From positions 1-48,333 of the forward strand of contig NZ_OMKE01000022.1 in NCBI RefSeq assembly GCF_900299535.1: a stretch of 48,333 nucleotides of DNA. Reading direction: 5' to 3'. The position numbers were made by a program, and so were the translations under genes. Position 1 is the stretch's first letter. Each line of letters starts with the position of its first letter. The stretch comes from Aquimarina aquimarini. GTDB lineage: Bacteria > Bacteroidota > Bacteroidia > Flavobacteriales > Flavobacteriaceae. This document shows positions 36,511 to 46,116 of the stretch, one piece after another. The notes below the pieces were generated by a model. It ran no database searches. It was given only the letters and a program-made list of their open reading frames with translations, and was not told the origin of the DNA.

Positions 36511-37161
36511 ATGATGGGACTTGATATAGTTTTGATGGTAATTATTGGAGCTAATGTATTGATGTCATTGAAGGGATTTAATGACTTTTCGTTTTTTGAA
36601 AAATTCAAATTTAATATTGGAGGAATACGCAGAGGAGAGCAAGTCAGAATGTTGACATCAGGGTTTTTACATGCAGATACGTCGCATTTATTTTTTAATA
36701 TGCTTACGCTTTATTTTTTTGCACCTGTTGTTATTGGTTTTCTGGGAAATGTCAAGTTTTTGATCGTATATATTGGGAGTTTAATTGTTGGTAATTTATT
36801 CTCTCTATTTTTTCATAAAGATGAGTATCATTATAGCGCAGTAGGAGCTAGTGGTGCAGTTTCTGGGGTAATATATTCAGGGATATTATTTCAACCAGAC
36901 ATGAGTCTTTATTTGATGTTTATTCCAATTCCTATACCAGCATACATATTTGGAATGGGGTATTTGTTGTTTTCTATTTTTGGAATGAAAAAAAGGTTAG
37001 GCAATATTGGACATGATGCCCATTTTGGTGGAGCAGTAGGAGGCTATGTAATTACTTTGATTCTGGCTCCTTGGGTGTTTCAAGAAAACCTATTGATGAC
37101 GGGATTATTAGCTATTCCTATTCTTATTCTTTTTGTTCTACAACGATTAGGAAAGTTGTAA
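36511..37161 (+). CDS. rhomboid family intramembrane serine protease
   Basis: The product is 216 residues with about six membrane segments. The catalytic Ser114 is in GASGAVSG and the catalytic His171 in HDAHFGGAVGG; the TM2 motif HLFFNMLTL (His59, Asn63) is also present. All active-site features are therefore intact. The enzyme cuts within or near membrane helices of substrate proteins; the substrate is unknown. Starts at either of two adjacent ATG codons. It is monocistronic and followed by a terminator. Confidence 0.92.
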   Translation: MMGLDIVLMVIIGANVLMSLKGFNDFSFFEKFKFNIGGIRRGEQVRMLTSGFLHADTSHLFFNMLTLYFFAPVVIGFLGNVKFLIVYIGSLIVGNLFSLFFHKDEYHYSAVGASGAVSGVIYSGILFQPDMSLYLMFIPIPIPAYIFGMGYLLFSIFGMKKRLGNIGHDAHFGGAVGGYVITLILAPWVFQENLLMTGLLAIPILILFVLQRLGKL

Positions 37162-37181
37162 AGTAAAGAAAGATTACTATT

Positions 37182-37223
37182 GATATAAAAAAGGTTGCTA
37201 CTAAAGCAACCTTTTTTTATATC
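37182..37223. terminator. bidirectional terminator between rhomboid and tlpA-like genes
   Basis: GGTTGCT (37193-37199) pairs with AGCAACC (37205-37211). The stem is extended by A6 against T7 and by GATAT/ATATC outside. It is symmetrical, between two convergent genes, and works in both directions. Confidence 0.9.
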
Positions 37224-37233
37224 AAAATCAAGA

Positions 37234-38370
37234 TTATAAAGATTTTTCCTCTAATAATTCTGATATTTTATTTTCTAATGCAGGACCTCTTAAGTTTTTA
37301 GCAATAATATTTCCTTTTTCATCAAGGATAAAAGTTGCAGGAATAGATCTTACTCCATATGCTTTTGCAATAGGTTCTTGCCAGAATTGTAAATTAGAAA
37401 CATGATACCAGTCTAATTTGTCATCTACAATAGCTTTGGTCCAGGCTTGTTGTTTTTTATCCAATGATACTCCTATGATATTAAGCCCTTTATCATGATA
37501 TTTTTTGTATAATTTTACCACATTAGGGTTTTCCATTCTACAAGGTCTACACCAGGAAGCCCAAAAATCTATGATAGTAATTTTACCCATAGATTCTTTA
37601 AGAGAAAGTAGCTTGCCATCAGGAGTAGGAGCAGAAAAATCTTGAGCTTCATAACCAATATCTGTTTTCTTTTGCATTGAAGCAGTCATCGTATTATTGA
37701 TAATCAGGTTCAGATTTTTCCCTAACCTAGATGATTTAATAGTATCATTGATAGCGGTAAATTTTTGTCTTGCTTCTTCTGCCGATAAGGCTTTAAGTTT
37801 TAACAGATCTGTTATTGCCATAACAGAAACCAGAGAGTTAACATTTTTATTTACCAGATCTTTTCTGAACTGTTTTTCTTGCTCAATCAATTCTTGTTTT
37901 TGGGCGGCAATTGTTGAAGTCTTTTCAGTTTCTCCTAATTTTGAAGCAATATGTAGTTGTGTATCTAACTCGGTTTTTTCTTTATTATATTTTTTGAGCG
38001 CACTCAGGTAAGTGAAAAATAGTTGATTTTCTGCCCCCCCTTTAATAATAGAAGAACGCATACTATCTTTAAAGATTGTCATCTCAATAGGGTTGTTTTC
38101 TGCTAGAAATAACACGTTTCCTTGTAAGTTTTTGAAAGTAAGGTAATTGAAATCATTACTTTCTGGGGCAGGAAGTGTAATTTGAAATTTTCCTTCTTGT
38201 ATAACCGTAGAGTCAATGATTATTGGTCTGTTTGATTGACTAATAGCATTAACATATACAGCGGTTCCGTTTTCAAAACCTGATGCATCAGCAGTAATAG
38301 TATATCCTTTTTGATCTTTTTGACAAGCTACAAGCAAGAGAGTTGTAACAAGCAATGCAATTCTTTTCAT
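37234..38370 (-). CDS. DUF4369/TlpA thioredoxin-fold lipoprotein
   Basis: The product is 378 residues from the ATG at 38370, which gives a clean signal peptide with lipobox LLVAC (Cys16); an upstream in-frame start at 38409 would spoil it. An N-terminal DUF4369 domain (about 20-110) is followed by a helical, Lys/Glu-rich middle and a TlpA/AhpC-type thioredoxin domain (about 240-378) with active site WASWCRPC (Cys274, Cys277), the cis-Pro region RSIPATFILDEKG, and IIGVSLDKK. It is a periplasmic membrane-attached disulfide reductase; in this phylum such proteins often serve cytochrome c maturation or redox stress. The partner is not evident. Confidence 0.9.
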   Translation of the reverse strand: MKRIALLVTTLLLVACQKDQKGYTITADASGFENGTAVYVNAISQSNRPIIIDSTVIQEGKFQITLPAPESNDFNYLTFKNLQGNVLFLAENNPIEMTIFKDSMRSSIIKGGAENQLFFTYLSALKKYNKEKTELDTQLHIASKLGETEKTSTIAAQKQELIEQEKQFRKDLVNKNVNSLVSVMAITDLLKLKALSAEEARQKFTAINDTIKSSRLGKNLNLIINNTMTASMQKKTDIGYEAQDFSAPTPDGKLLSLKESMGKITIIDFWASWCRPCRMENPNVVKLYKKYHDKGLNIIGVSLDKKQQAWTKAIVDDKLDWYHVSNLQFWQEPIAKAYGVRSIPATFILDEKGNIIAKNLRGPALENKISELLEEKSL

Positions 38371-38568
38371 AGTATTTGGATTTATTAGACGTAAAAATAA
38401 AAAATACAAGATAAATACTATAATAATTAACGTTGTATAAAGGAAGAATTATCAACGTGTATCTTATTGGTTTTTATGTTTATAGTGAAATAGTGAAGTT
38501 TTTTTGTAACAAACACATGGTTTTTTAGTCTAATCAAGTATTAAATAAATATGAATGTTTAGTTAAGA

Positions 38569-38601
38569 TTGCGAGTAAAAAACAATTTTAACTTACTTTT
38601 G
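38569..38601 (+). promoter_or_regulatory. promoter of the GAF-domain protein gene
   Basis: TTG at 38569-38571, 22 bases, then TACTTTTG at 38594-38601: a good Bacteroidota-type promoter. It leaves a leader of about 120 bases that holds the hairpin at 38649-38677. The rest of 38371-38568 shows nothing I can name. Confidence 0.55.
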
Positions 38602-38648
38602 CTCCCCATTTTTTCTATTAGTATTTATTAAAAGTAGTTTTTTGATAG

Positions 38649-38677
38649 AGTTTTTATTAACTTAGTTAATAAAAACT
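38649..38677 (+). promoter_or_regulatory. perfect hairpin in the leader of the GAF-domain gene
   Basis: AGTTTTTATTAAC and GTTAATAAAAACT form a perfect 13-bp stem with a 3-base loop. It lies between the promoter and the start codon at 38731. It has no T-tract after it, so it is more likely an RNA control element or a protein site than a terminator. Confidence 0.45.
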
Positions 38678-38730
38678 AGGGATAGAATTTGGTTTGTGTT
38701 ATTTTTATATACTACCATAAATAATAAGGT

Positions 38731-41088
38731 ATGAGGGTTTTAGGGCAAGATTTTCCAATGGACATATGGATTAGCTTTTCTAAGTTTATTGAACAATATA
38801 GGGAATTGCTGAAAAGCGATAATGAACTTCTTAGAAATAGAGCTTCGCAGATTTTAAAAATCGTAGAAGAATATCCAGAATTGGAAGAAGGAATAAGAGA
38901 AGAAAAGAGAGTGCAGGAATTAATACCACAGATTCACTTGGTGTTAGAGGATTCTTTTGCTCAAATATTACAGAATAATGAAATTAAGATTGCTACAATC
39001 CCGTTTCATAATAGCGTACTCAAATCATCTCAGCGTTATAAAAATATTATAGAAGCTGCAGGAGAAGGTTTTGAACCTCAAATCAAAAATATGAATGAGG
39101 ATCATTATTATATTATGGGGTGCAGTATTATTTTAGGGAGTTACTACAATTATAACATTGATTTTAAGAGGCCTTTTTTCTATGATATTCCTGATGCTAT
39201 GGGAATAATGAGGCATTATAGAATTATGTATAACGGAGATTTTATTGATGTTATCAAAACCGATAAAGCCAAAGATATAACAAAAGAAGATGTAGCAGAA
39301 TTATTGGATAATTTTGATAATATTGATATTTGGAAAGAGAAATTCCCACCTCATAGTTGGATTTTTAAAGGAGTTGTTCTTGCTAATATGTTTGATGTTA
39401 CTGCAGATGTATCACTATCTGATTTTAAGACAAGTCTGATAAAATATGATAAAACACAAGGTGATTTTGTTGGAAGTTTTCAGCAAATTTTTAGAGCCAT
39501 ATTTAATTTGTATGAGATAAAAGTTGGTTTCTCAAATTATAATCATGAAACTGGGGCATTAGAAAGAGTTCCTTTTAAAAATATAGATAGCTATATTCTA
39601 CATGATAGATATTCTGAATGTTGTAATACAGCATTGTGTAAAGGAACCTACCATTATCTTTTTGAAGAATCTACCTACTTTGCAATTTCTGATGTAAAAA
39701 AGCATCAAAAGCTTGGAGTGCATGAGCAGATGTATAAAAATCTGATTGCACAAAATATAAATAGCGCAATACTAGCTCCTATAAAAAGTGACGGTAAATT
39801 ATTAGGTATTTTAGAAATAGTCTCGCCAAATATTCATGAATTAAATAGTATAAATGCCAATAAGTTACAAGATGTAATGCCTTATTTGGTAGATTCTGTG
39901 TTGCGTTCTAAAGCCAAAACGGAAAATGAATTAGAACTGATAATTCAACAAGAATGTACCTCAATACATCCAAGTGTACACTGGAAATTTAAACAAGAAG
40001 CCAGACGTTTTATGCGTGCTATGGTAGATGAAAACCCAGTTTCATTTAGAGAAATTGTTTTCGAAAATGTATACCCATTATATGGGCAGATTGATATAAA
40101 AGGTTCTTCTGATGCACGTAATCATGCCGTGCAAAAAGATTTAGTACTACAACTTAGAGGGATTTATAAAATCATTGATAAATTGATGGAATCAGATCCA
40201 TTACCAATTTATGAGCAACTCAAATACAGAACGAGTCGCTATATTGATTCTATCACAGAACAGTTACAAGTAGATAGTGAACAAAAGATTCTAGATTTTA
40301 TAAAAAAAGAAATAACCCCTTTATTTAAGCATCTTCAACAAAAAAATGTTGAATTAGATTCACTCATCAATGAATATAATGAAACACTAGATACCGTTAT
40401 ACAAACAGTATATAAGCATCGTAAGGCATATGATGAATCTGTTATGCTAATCAATAAAAAGATGGCAGCTTTATTAGACCAAAAGCAAGATGAAGCACAA
40501 GGTATGTATCCACATTATTTTGAGCGTTTTAAGTCTGATGGAGTAGAACATAATATGTATATAGGTGAATCTATAACAAAGCAAGATAGTTTTAATAAAG
40601 TGTATTTATATAACCTAAGGTTGTGGCAATTGCAAGTAATGTGTGAGATGGAGAATGCCTACTACCAGATGAAGAAAGAGTTGCCAGTAGCACTAGATGT
40701 AGCATCTATGGTATTGGTATTTAGTTCTTCATTATCTGTAAGGTTTAGAATGGATGAAAAAAGATTTGATGTAGACGGAACTTATAATGCAAGATATGAA
40801 GTTGTAAAAAAGAGAGTAGATAAATCAAAAATAAAAGGTACTGATAGACGTATTACAGAAAAAGGAAAATTGGTTATTGTATACTCACAACGATCTGATG
40901 AAACAGAATATATCAAATACATTAATTTCTTACAATCTAAAAAGTTCTTAGAAGAAGAAATTGAAATAGTAGAGCTAGATGATCTTCAGGGAGTAACAGG
41001 ATTAAAAGCGTTACGAGTAAATATTTTATATCATACAAATGAAAAAGAATACTATACTTATGAAGATTTGATGAAAGAATTAAACTGA
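38731..41088 (+). CDS. GAF-domain-containing protein of unknown function
   Basis: The product is 785 residues, soluble, no signal peptide. A GAF-like domain occupies about 245-390: it begins around FVGSFQQIFRAIFNLYEIKV and ends with NSAILAPIKSDGKLLGILEI, a typical closing pair of GAF strands. Before it is a helical N-terminal part; after it are long helices (about 400-600, some coiled-coil-like) and a C-terminal module ending with VIVYSQRSDETEYIKYINFL. There is no kinase, cyclase or response-regulator motif. Proteins of this size and order recur in flavobacteria, but I know no function. Likely a cytoplasmic sensor or scaffold with its own promoter. Confidence 0.75.
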   Translation: MRVLGQDFPMDIWISFSKFIEQYRELLKSDNELLRNRASQILKIVEEYPELEEGIREEKRVQELIPQIHLVLEDSFAQILQNNEIKIATIPFHNSVLKSSQRYKNIIEAAGEGFEPQIKNMNEDHYYIMGCSIILGSYYNYNIDFKRPFFYDIPDAMGIMRHYRIMYNGDFIDVIKTDKAKDITKEDVAELLDNFDNIDIWKEKFPPHSWIFKGVVLANMFDVTADVSLSDFKTSLIKYDKTQGDFVGSFQQIFRAIFNLYEIKVGFSNYNHETGALERVPFKNIDSYILHDRYSECCNTALCKGTYHYLFEESTYFAISDVKKHQKLGVHEQMYKNLIAQNINSAILAPIKSDGKLLGILEIVSPNIHELNSINANKLQDVMPYLVDSVLRSKAKTENELELIIQQECTSIHPSVHWKFKQEARRFMRAMVDENPVSFREIVFENVYPLYGQIDIKGSSDARNHAVQKDLVLQLRGIYKIIDKLMESDPLPIYEQLKYRTSRYIDSITEQLQVDSEQKILDFIKKEITPLFKHLQQKNVELDSLINEYNETLDTVIQTVYKHRKAYDESVMLINKKMAALLDQKQDEAQGMYPHYFERFKSDGVEHNMYIGESITKQDSFNKVYLYNLRLWQLQVMCEMENAYYQMKKELPVALDVASMVLVFSSSLSVRFRMDEKRFDVDGTYNARYEVVKKRVDKSKIKGTDRRITEKGKLVIVYSQRSDETEYIKYINFLQSKKFLEEEIEIVELDDLQGVTGLKALRVNILYHTNEKEYYTYEDLMKELN

Positions 41089-41194
41089 GTAGCTGTTTAA
41101 AAATCATACTGTAGAATATACATATTTTGCTTACCAATAATAAGATTCTTGTTGTATCCAATGATAAAAAATAAAATAAGTTTTGTTTATTGAT

Positions 41195-42202
41195 ATGAAG
41201 AAATTTGTGATTTTTAGTATACTGTTATCAGGGACTTCAATTTACTCTCAAGCATATAATTCATTTTATTTACTTAAAAATGAAATTCTTCAGCTAGATA
41301 AAATTGAAAATGTTTACAAAATAGCTCCTTTAGAAATTTATGTAGAATTCAATAAAAGCAAACCTTATTTATCTGAGAAGTATAAAGGTAAAGTTGATGC
41401 AGACAAGCGATTTATTGTGACGAATGATAAATCAATTTATACTTTTTCAGAAACAGGTAGATTAATATATTCTAGAATAGGGAGCAAAAAAAGTATTCCT
41501 GCAAAATCTGGAAGAGATTCTATTGTAATAAAAGAAAACAGCTATTCAAAAGAACCTACTGTAACAACATATTCTTATAAAAAGGGTAAACTATCAAAGA
41601 TAGATGAATATTGTGAGTTGAATGATTCTACCTCTTATCAAGCCCGTTATACATATTCATATCCTGATAAAAATACCAAAATAGAAAAAAAAACGATTGA
41701 AACAAAAACTGATAATTTATCAAGTTTACACACCCAATTCTTACTAAAAGAATGGGAAGTTTTTACCAAGTTTTCTAAAAATGATTCTTATAAATCGATA
41801 AGGAAACAGAATGGGATAAATGATGGTTGGTTTGAAGAAAAAGAATATGATAGAAAAGGAAACCTAATCTGGGAGAACGGATCTTTATATGATGGTATAG
41901 GTTATAAATATGATAATAATAATTGTTTAATAGAAAAAACAGTTAATAAAACAGATGAAATATATAAGTATGGATATGATAAGAGAGGAAATCGAACTAG
42001 TTTAATTATAGAGTATAACAAATATAAAAATATACCTAAAAGTAAAATAGTAATTTTTGTAGACTATAAATATAATACCGTTTCTGGTGAATGGATTGAG
42101 GGGCATTTTGATATGGATTTTATTAAGATACAAGAAGAAAAAGAAAGTATTGAAGATGAAATCAAATTTCATTTTTATAGAGATACAATTACTCATAAGT
42201 AA
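41195..42202 (+). CDS. exported protein with YD/RHS-like C-terminal repeats
   Basis: The product is 335 residues. The ATG at 41195 gives a normal signal peptide (MKKFVIFSILLSGTSIYSQ); an in-frame TTG at 41183 is less likely. The second half has tandem YD-like turns: EYDRKGNLIWENG, YKYDNNNCLIEK, YGYDKRGNRTSL, as in RHS-type shells, but only about three of them. No toxin domain follows. It is probably a periplasmic or surface beta-rich protein; the function is unknown. It is the first of a run of exported-protein genes on the plus strand. Confidence 0.68.
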   Translation: MKKFVIFSILLSGTSIYSQAYNSFYLLKNEILQLDKIENVYKIAPLEIYVEFNKSKPYLSEKYKGKVDADKRFIVTNDKSIYTFSETGRLIYSRIGSKKSIPAKSGRDSIVIKENSYSKEPTVTTYSYKKGKLSKIDEYCELNDSTSYQARYTYSYPDKNTKIEKKTIETKTDNLSSLHTQFLLKEWEVFTKFSKNDSYKSIRKQNGINDGWFEEKEYDRKGNLIWENGSLYDGIGYKYDNNNCLIEKTVNKTDEIYKYGYDKRGNRTSLIIEYNKYKNIPKSKIVIFVDYKYNTVSGEWIEGHFDMDFIKIQEEKESIEDEIKFHFYRDTITHK

Positions 42203-42253
42203 ATACTCTATTTGTGTAATAATGATAAATTAAAACTTATAATGATTTGTAAA

Positions 42254-43185
42254 ATGAGAAGTGTGTTACTATTATTATTATTATTATCCTTTTTTATAGG
42301 TTATTCAATTATAGGTCAAGAAAAAGAAATAGATTCATTTATAGAATCTTATGCAAAAAAGAATCAGTTTAATGGTACTGTTTTGGTACAAAAAGATTCT
42401 ACCATTTTATGTCATAAAAGCTTCGGTATTGCAGATAGAAGATTTAATGTGCCAATTACAAACGAAACGGTTTATAAAGTTGCTTCAATAACAAAAGCAT
42501 TTACATCAGTTTTAATTCTTCAATTATATGATGAAGGAAAATTAGATCTTTCTGAAACAATTAATACTTATTTGCCAGATTATAAAGGAGAGGCAGGAGA
42601 TAAAGTAACGATTCATCAACTTTTGAATCACACTTCTGGAATGCGACAAATCGATACAATTTCGAGCTTAGAGAATGCTTTTAAATATGGGTTAGGATAC
42701 CTTCAGAAACCAAATGCATCAGATGACTTACTTCGTCTTTTTGAACAAGATTCTCTTGTAAATGAACCTGGAGAAAAATGGAGTTATAATAATTTTGAAT
42801 ATATGGTCTTGGGTAAGATTATAGAAAAACTTCGTAATAAAACTTATGAAGAGGTGTTACATGAGAAAATATTAGTACCTATAAAAATGATGAACACAGG
42901 TGTATTACATACAGAAAATATAGTAGATAAACTTGCTAGCACCTATTTAAGTAGTAATAAATCGAGCAACTTGATGCCAGATTTACCTGTGTATATGGAG
43001 TTTGGATTAGAGGAAAGGAAGATTTAAAAGTAATGGAACGTTTTGGGAGTATCATGGGAGCAAACTCGATTTGGACATATTTTCTGAACAAACGAATTAC
43101 AGTTGTTATTTTAAGCAATACAAACCTTACTGATTTAGGAAAATATGCAATGGGAATCGGGAAAAAAATATTAAAAAAAGAATAA
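42254..43185 (+). pseudogene. broken beta-lactamase-fold serine hydrolase
   Basis: Up to 43027 the frame encodes a signal peptide and the N-terminal part of a class C beta-lactamase-like hydrolase: S78-I-T-K81 (VASITKAFTS) and Y178-N-N180 (KWSYNNFEY) are intact. It then stops in an out-of-place tail (MEFGLEERKI). From about 43000 another phase encodes the family's C-terminal part to a TAA at 43183-43185: VYGVWIRGKEDLKVMERFGS, IMGANS, and ITVVILSNTN. About 100 residues expected between these parts are missing, and the third catalytic motif reads RFG instead of HxG. So a deletion with frameshift has inactivated it. An upstream ATG at 42242 is also possible. Confidence 0.8.
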
Positions 43186-43221
43186 AGAGAATATTTAAAG
43201 ATCTTTTGTAAATCATATAAA

Positions 43222-44157
43222 ATGATAAAATTCAAAATAGTAATATTAACACTTTTACTCTTTAACCTTTTAAAAGCTCAAGAACTTAAAAGTTTCAAGG
43301 TTGAGGTACTGGTTGCACAATTACCATATGCTAATAAGAAGATCAAAACCAAGTATGAAAACGGAAAAATATATTATGTAAATACATCTGATAACACAAA
43401 AATATTTCTAAAAGGATTCGAAGAAGCATATCCTTTTTTTGAAAAAAGTGCAATTGTAAAAGAAAATGGAAAATATGGGGTGATTGATAGAAATGGTAAG
43501 TTTTTAGTAGCACCAATACACAACACATTCAAACTAGCACCATATGCACATGAATCATACATAGTTATTTTTGACGATACTAATGTGTTCAATCTTGATA
43601 GGGCAGAGCAAAGCTCATATACATCGTGTGAAGAACCAGCACCACCAGAATTATATGCATTTAAAGGAAAGAATAGTAAATATGGGATCAAAAAAAATGA
43701 AGATATTATAATAAAGCCTGTCTATGATTCGATTTTTGTGGTTGAAGACAAATTTATAATAGCCTCTAAAAACAAAAAAATAGGGGTCACCAATATCAAA
43801 AAAGAAGAATTAGTAAGTTTTGATTATAACAACCTGCAAACCTCTGAAGATTCAGAATTTGACTATACCTATCCAGTATTTGGATTGTTGAAAAATAACA
43901 CATGGAGCTACTATAAAAATGGTGTAAAACTAATAGACAGTAAATTTAAATGTACTAGTTTTTTAACTCTTCTAGATAAATCAATAGGAGTTTTAGAAGA
44001 TAATGACAAAAAAAATATCCTTTTTGAAGATGGAGGAACACTAGATCAAAATTTTGATTTTATTTCTACAAATGGATTAGTAGCTATAAAGAAAAACATT
44101 GTTTATTTGCTAAATAGCGATAGGAGTTATGAAGTCTATTGTAAACCAAAAAGCTAA
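43222..44157 (+). CDS. exported WG-repeat-like protein
   Basis: The product is 311 residues with a signal peptide (about 1-19, LLFNLLKAQ). The mature part has repeats of the WG type, seen as KYGVIDRNGKFLVAPIHNTF (about 88-107), KYGIKKNEDIIIKPVYDSI and KIGVTNIKKEELVSFDYNNL. The family makes small beta structures and is common in Bacteroidota without a known general role. It starts 36 bases after the broken hydrolase gene and precedes the Crp/Fnr gene by 36 bases. Confidence 0.7.
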   Translation: MIKFKIVILTLLLFNLLKAQELKSFKVEVLVAQLPYANKKIKTKYENGKIYYVNTSDNTKIFLKGFEEAYPFFEKSAIVKENGKYGVIDRNGKFLVAPIHNTFKLAPYAHESYIVIFDDTNVFNLDRAEQSSYTSCEEPAPPELYAFKGKNSKYGIKKNEDIIIKPVYDSIFVVEDKFIIASKNKKIGVTNIKKEELVSFDYNNLQTSEDSEFDYTYPVFGLLKNNTWSYYKNGVKLIDSKFKCTSFLTLLDKSIGVLEDNDKKNILFEDGGTLDQNFDFISTNGLVAIKKNIVYLLNSDRSYEVYCKPKS

Positions 44158-44193
44158 ATAGAAAATGATAATATGTTTAAAGAGATATAAAAA

Positions 44194-44760
44194 ATGATCG
44201 ATAAGCTATCTAATTATATTAAAAGTTATGTTGATATTCAAGAGGAAGAATTAGCTATTATTCTTTCTTGTTTTGAAAAACGTGAGATATCAAAAGATAA
44301 ATTTGCATTAAAAAGAGGTCAGGTAGTAACAGATTATTATTTTATCTACTCAGGTGGATTTATAATTTATGATGTAGATGATGATATCCAATCAACCAGA
44401 TATTTTGCTTTTGAGAATGAATTTATAACCGATATCTCAAAGATAAAATCAAGGCAAAGAACAGCATCTTATATTAGAGCTATAGAAGATACAGTAGTAT
44501 ATACGATTACACATCAAAAAATGGAAACCTTATATAATCGTTTTCATATATGGGAAAAGTTTGGTAGGCTCATATGGGAAAATTCTTTTATGAGTGTATT
44601 ACGAGCAATTCATGATTTTCAATCCCTTAATGCAAAAGAAAGATATTTGGCTCTGTTAAAACGTTCAGACCTTATACAAAGAGTTCCTCTTAAAGATTTA
44701 TCCTTGTTTTTAGGGATTACACCTTCATCTTTGAGTCGAATCAGAAAAGAAATAATATAA
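44194..44760 (+). CDS. Crp/Fnr family transcriptional regulator
   Basis: The product is 188 residues. A cyclic-nucleotide-binding-like beta-roll covers about 20-115 (LKRGQVVTDYYFIYSGGFII), with a long dimer helix at about 115-140 and a C-terminal helix-turn-helix (VPLKDLSLFLGITPSSLSRI) at 168-187. The phosphate-binding residues of true cAMP sites are not evident, so the ligand is probably not cAMP; no Fe-S cysteines are present either. It belongs to the large Bacteroidota group of such regulators with unknown effectors. A terminator follows. The next gene, a DUF6268-like protein, is a possible target. Confidence 0.85.
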   Translation: MIDKLSNYIKSYVDIQEEELAIILSCFEKREISKDKFALKRGQVVTDYYFIYSGGFIIYDVDDDIQSTRYFAFENEFITDISKIKSRQRTASYIRAIEDTVVYTITHQKMETLYNRFHIWEKFGRLIWENSFMSVLRAIHDFQSLNAKERYLALLKRSDLIQRVPLKDLSLFLGITPSSLSRIRKEII

Positions 44761-44766
44761 AAGCTT

Positions 44767-44785
44767 ATTGCCATTTGGCAATTTT
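44767..44785 (+). terminator. intrinsic terminator after the Crp/Fnr gene
   Basis: ATTGCC (44767-44772) pairs with GGCAAT (44777-44782) around a 4-base loop, followed by TTT. It begins 7 bases after the stop at 44760. Confidence 0.65.
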
Positions 44786-44835
44786 AAGAGCCTATTTTGA
44801 CTCTAATTTTGTGTTCAGTAAAAAAACATGAAATT

Positions 44836-45738
44836 ATGATAAAAAAGAGTTTGATATGGGTTAGTATACTTTTTCTTTCCAAAATGTATTGTCAGGTAAA
44901 CGGAGAGGTATTTGCGATAAATAGAAATATGTTCTATTTAAATTATACTCCCTCGATTACAGAAGATGATACATACAAATATCAGTTTAGTAATATTAGA
45001 TTAGGGCTTCCCCCAGTAAAAGCGCATAAAGTTACGTTCTATACCACAGTTGGAGCAGATTACCATCATTTTAATTATGATAACCCTCAATTTAATGATA
45101 CTATAGATGAATTTTATAACCTAAATCTAAGTGTTTTGATACGGTATAGGCTTTCAGAAAAATGGTCTATAAACGCTTTGGCTATGCCACATATTATATC
45201 TAACCTCAAAAATAATCTTAAAGCAGATGACCTACATATAAATGGAATACTTTTTATGGAAAAGATGTTTAAAAAAGAACAATCAAGTAACTTCTTTTCA
45301 GTATCCTTGGGAGTAGGTTACCTTACATTGGCAGGTAAAACAACTGTAAATCCAGTAGTTAATGTAATGGCAAAAATAAATGATAAATTATCATTTGTTG
45401 CAGGTATTCCCAATACATATATACAATATGATATCAATTCTAAACATTCATTGAAGGTTTTAGGAGACCTAAACGATTTTTCAGCTACTATAAATACACC
45501 TTTTTATACTACAGATAACAAAACAACGCAGATAAAAACAGCAGTATCAACAAAAGTTTCTGCTGGAATAGAATATAATTATTGGTTTTATAAAAATTGG
45601 GGAATACTAGCACGAGGTGTATACTCTGTGTATGATGAGTATAAATTATGGGATAATGATGACAATACAATTTATGATTTTGATTCTAATTCAAAACCCT
45701 ATATAACATTTGGGATTAGACATAGATTAAAAAAATAA
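44836..45738 (+). CDS. DUF6268-like outer membrane beta-barrel protein
   Basis: The product is 300 residues. The ATG at 44836 gives a proper signal peptide (MIKKSLIWVSILFLSKMYCQ); an in-frame start at 44797 would add a polar extension. The mature part alternates amphipathic strands and ends with the aromatic-rich YITFGIRHRLKK, as in outer-membrane barrels. FYLNYTPS, NLSVLIRYRLSEKWSINALA and GVGYLTLAGKT fit the DUF6268 pattern as I remember it. The function is unknown. Confidence 0.7.
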   Translation: MIKKSLIWVSILFLSKMYCQVNGEVFAINRNMFYLNYTPSITEDDTYKYQFSNIRLGLPPVKAHKVTFYTTVGADYHHFNYDNPQFNDTIDEFYNLNLSVLIRYRLSEKWSINALAMPHIISNLKNNLKADDLHINGILFMEKMFKKEQSSNFFSVSLGVGYLTLAGKTTVNPVVNVMAKINDKLSFVAGIPNTYIQYDINSKHSLKVLGDLNDFSATINTPFYTTDNKTTQIKTAVSTKVSAGIEYNYWFYKNWGILARGVYSVYDEYKLWDNDDNTIYDFDSNSKPYITFGIRHRLKK

Positions 45739-45821
45739 AATAAATTACCTCAAGACAAGCCTAGAAAGTATTCGTTTGAAAAGAACCTTTAACTTCGAAG
45801 CAAGTTTTGAAACATTAAAAT

Positions 45822-45834
45822 CTCACTTAGTGAG
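45822..45834. promoter_or_regulatory. palindrome at the ribosome-binding region of the 84-residue gene
   Basis: CTCACT-T-AGTGAG is a perfect palindrome that ends 6 bases before the ATG at 45841, and its right arm includes the only purine-rich GTGAG close to the start. It could hide the ribosome site in a hairpin or bind a regulator; the stem loop of one base would be too tight without opening. Confidence 0.35.
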
Positions 45835-45840
45835 TAAAAC

Positions 45841-46095
45841 ATGGCAAAAAGTAGAGATAAATTATATTTTTTATATAAAACATCTGTTCAAAATAAGAAT
45901 ATCGCTCATCAGCTAACAGAACATTTAAATTCTATTATAAAAAATGGCTGCTGGAATTTTGATCTAGAAGATAAAGATAAGGTACTTAGAATAATAAGTG
46001 ATAATGACGTTCGGCCACTTGTAGAAAACTTATTGATTAATAGGATGAATCTTATGTGTATAGAACTTCATTATCTTCCAAATGAGGTTATTTAA
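45841..46095 (+). CDS. small protein of unknown function, ferredoxin-like fold likely
   Basis: The product is 84 residues, no signal peptide. The pattern FLYKTSVQNKNIAHQLTEHL, then WNFDLEDKDKVLRI and a final helix, matches a small flavobacterial family whose beta-alpha-beta pattern resembles the heavy-metal-associated fold, but the CxxC metal site is absent. The function is unknown. It is flanked by a palindrome at its start and a stem-loop after it. Confidence 0.62.
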   Translation: MAKSRDKLYFLYKTSVQNKNIAHQLTEHLNSIIKNGCWNFDLEDKDKVLRIISDNDVRPLVENLLINRMNLMCIELHYLPNEVI

Positions 46096-46116
46096 GTTTT
46101 GGTAGAAAAAAATCAT

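Noticed and set aside
41195..42202. The YD-repeat protein as an RHS-type polymorphic toxin.
   Set aside because: It has only about three YD turns, no RHS core motif and no toxin domain or immunity gene after it.
42254..42310. Repeated TTATTATTATT codons in the signal peptide of the broken hydrolase, possibly a slipped-strand phase-variation tract.
   Set aside because: The triplet repeat keeps frame when it changes length, and a Leu-rich signal core is normal; the break lies elsewhere.
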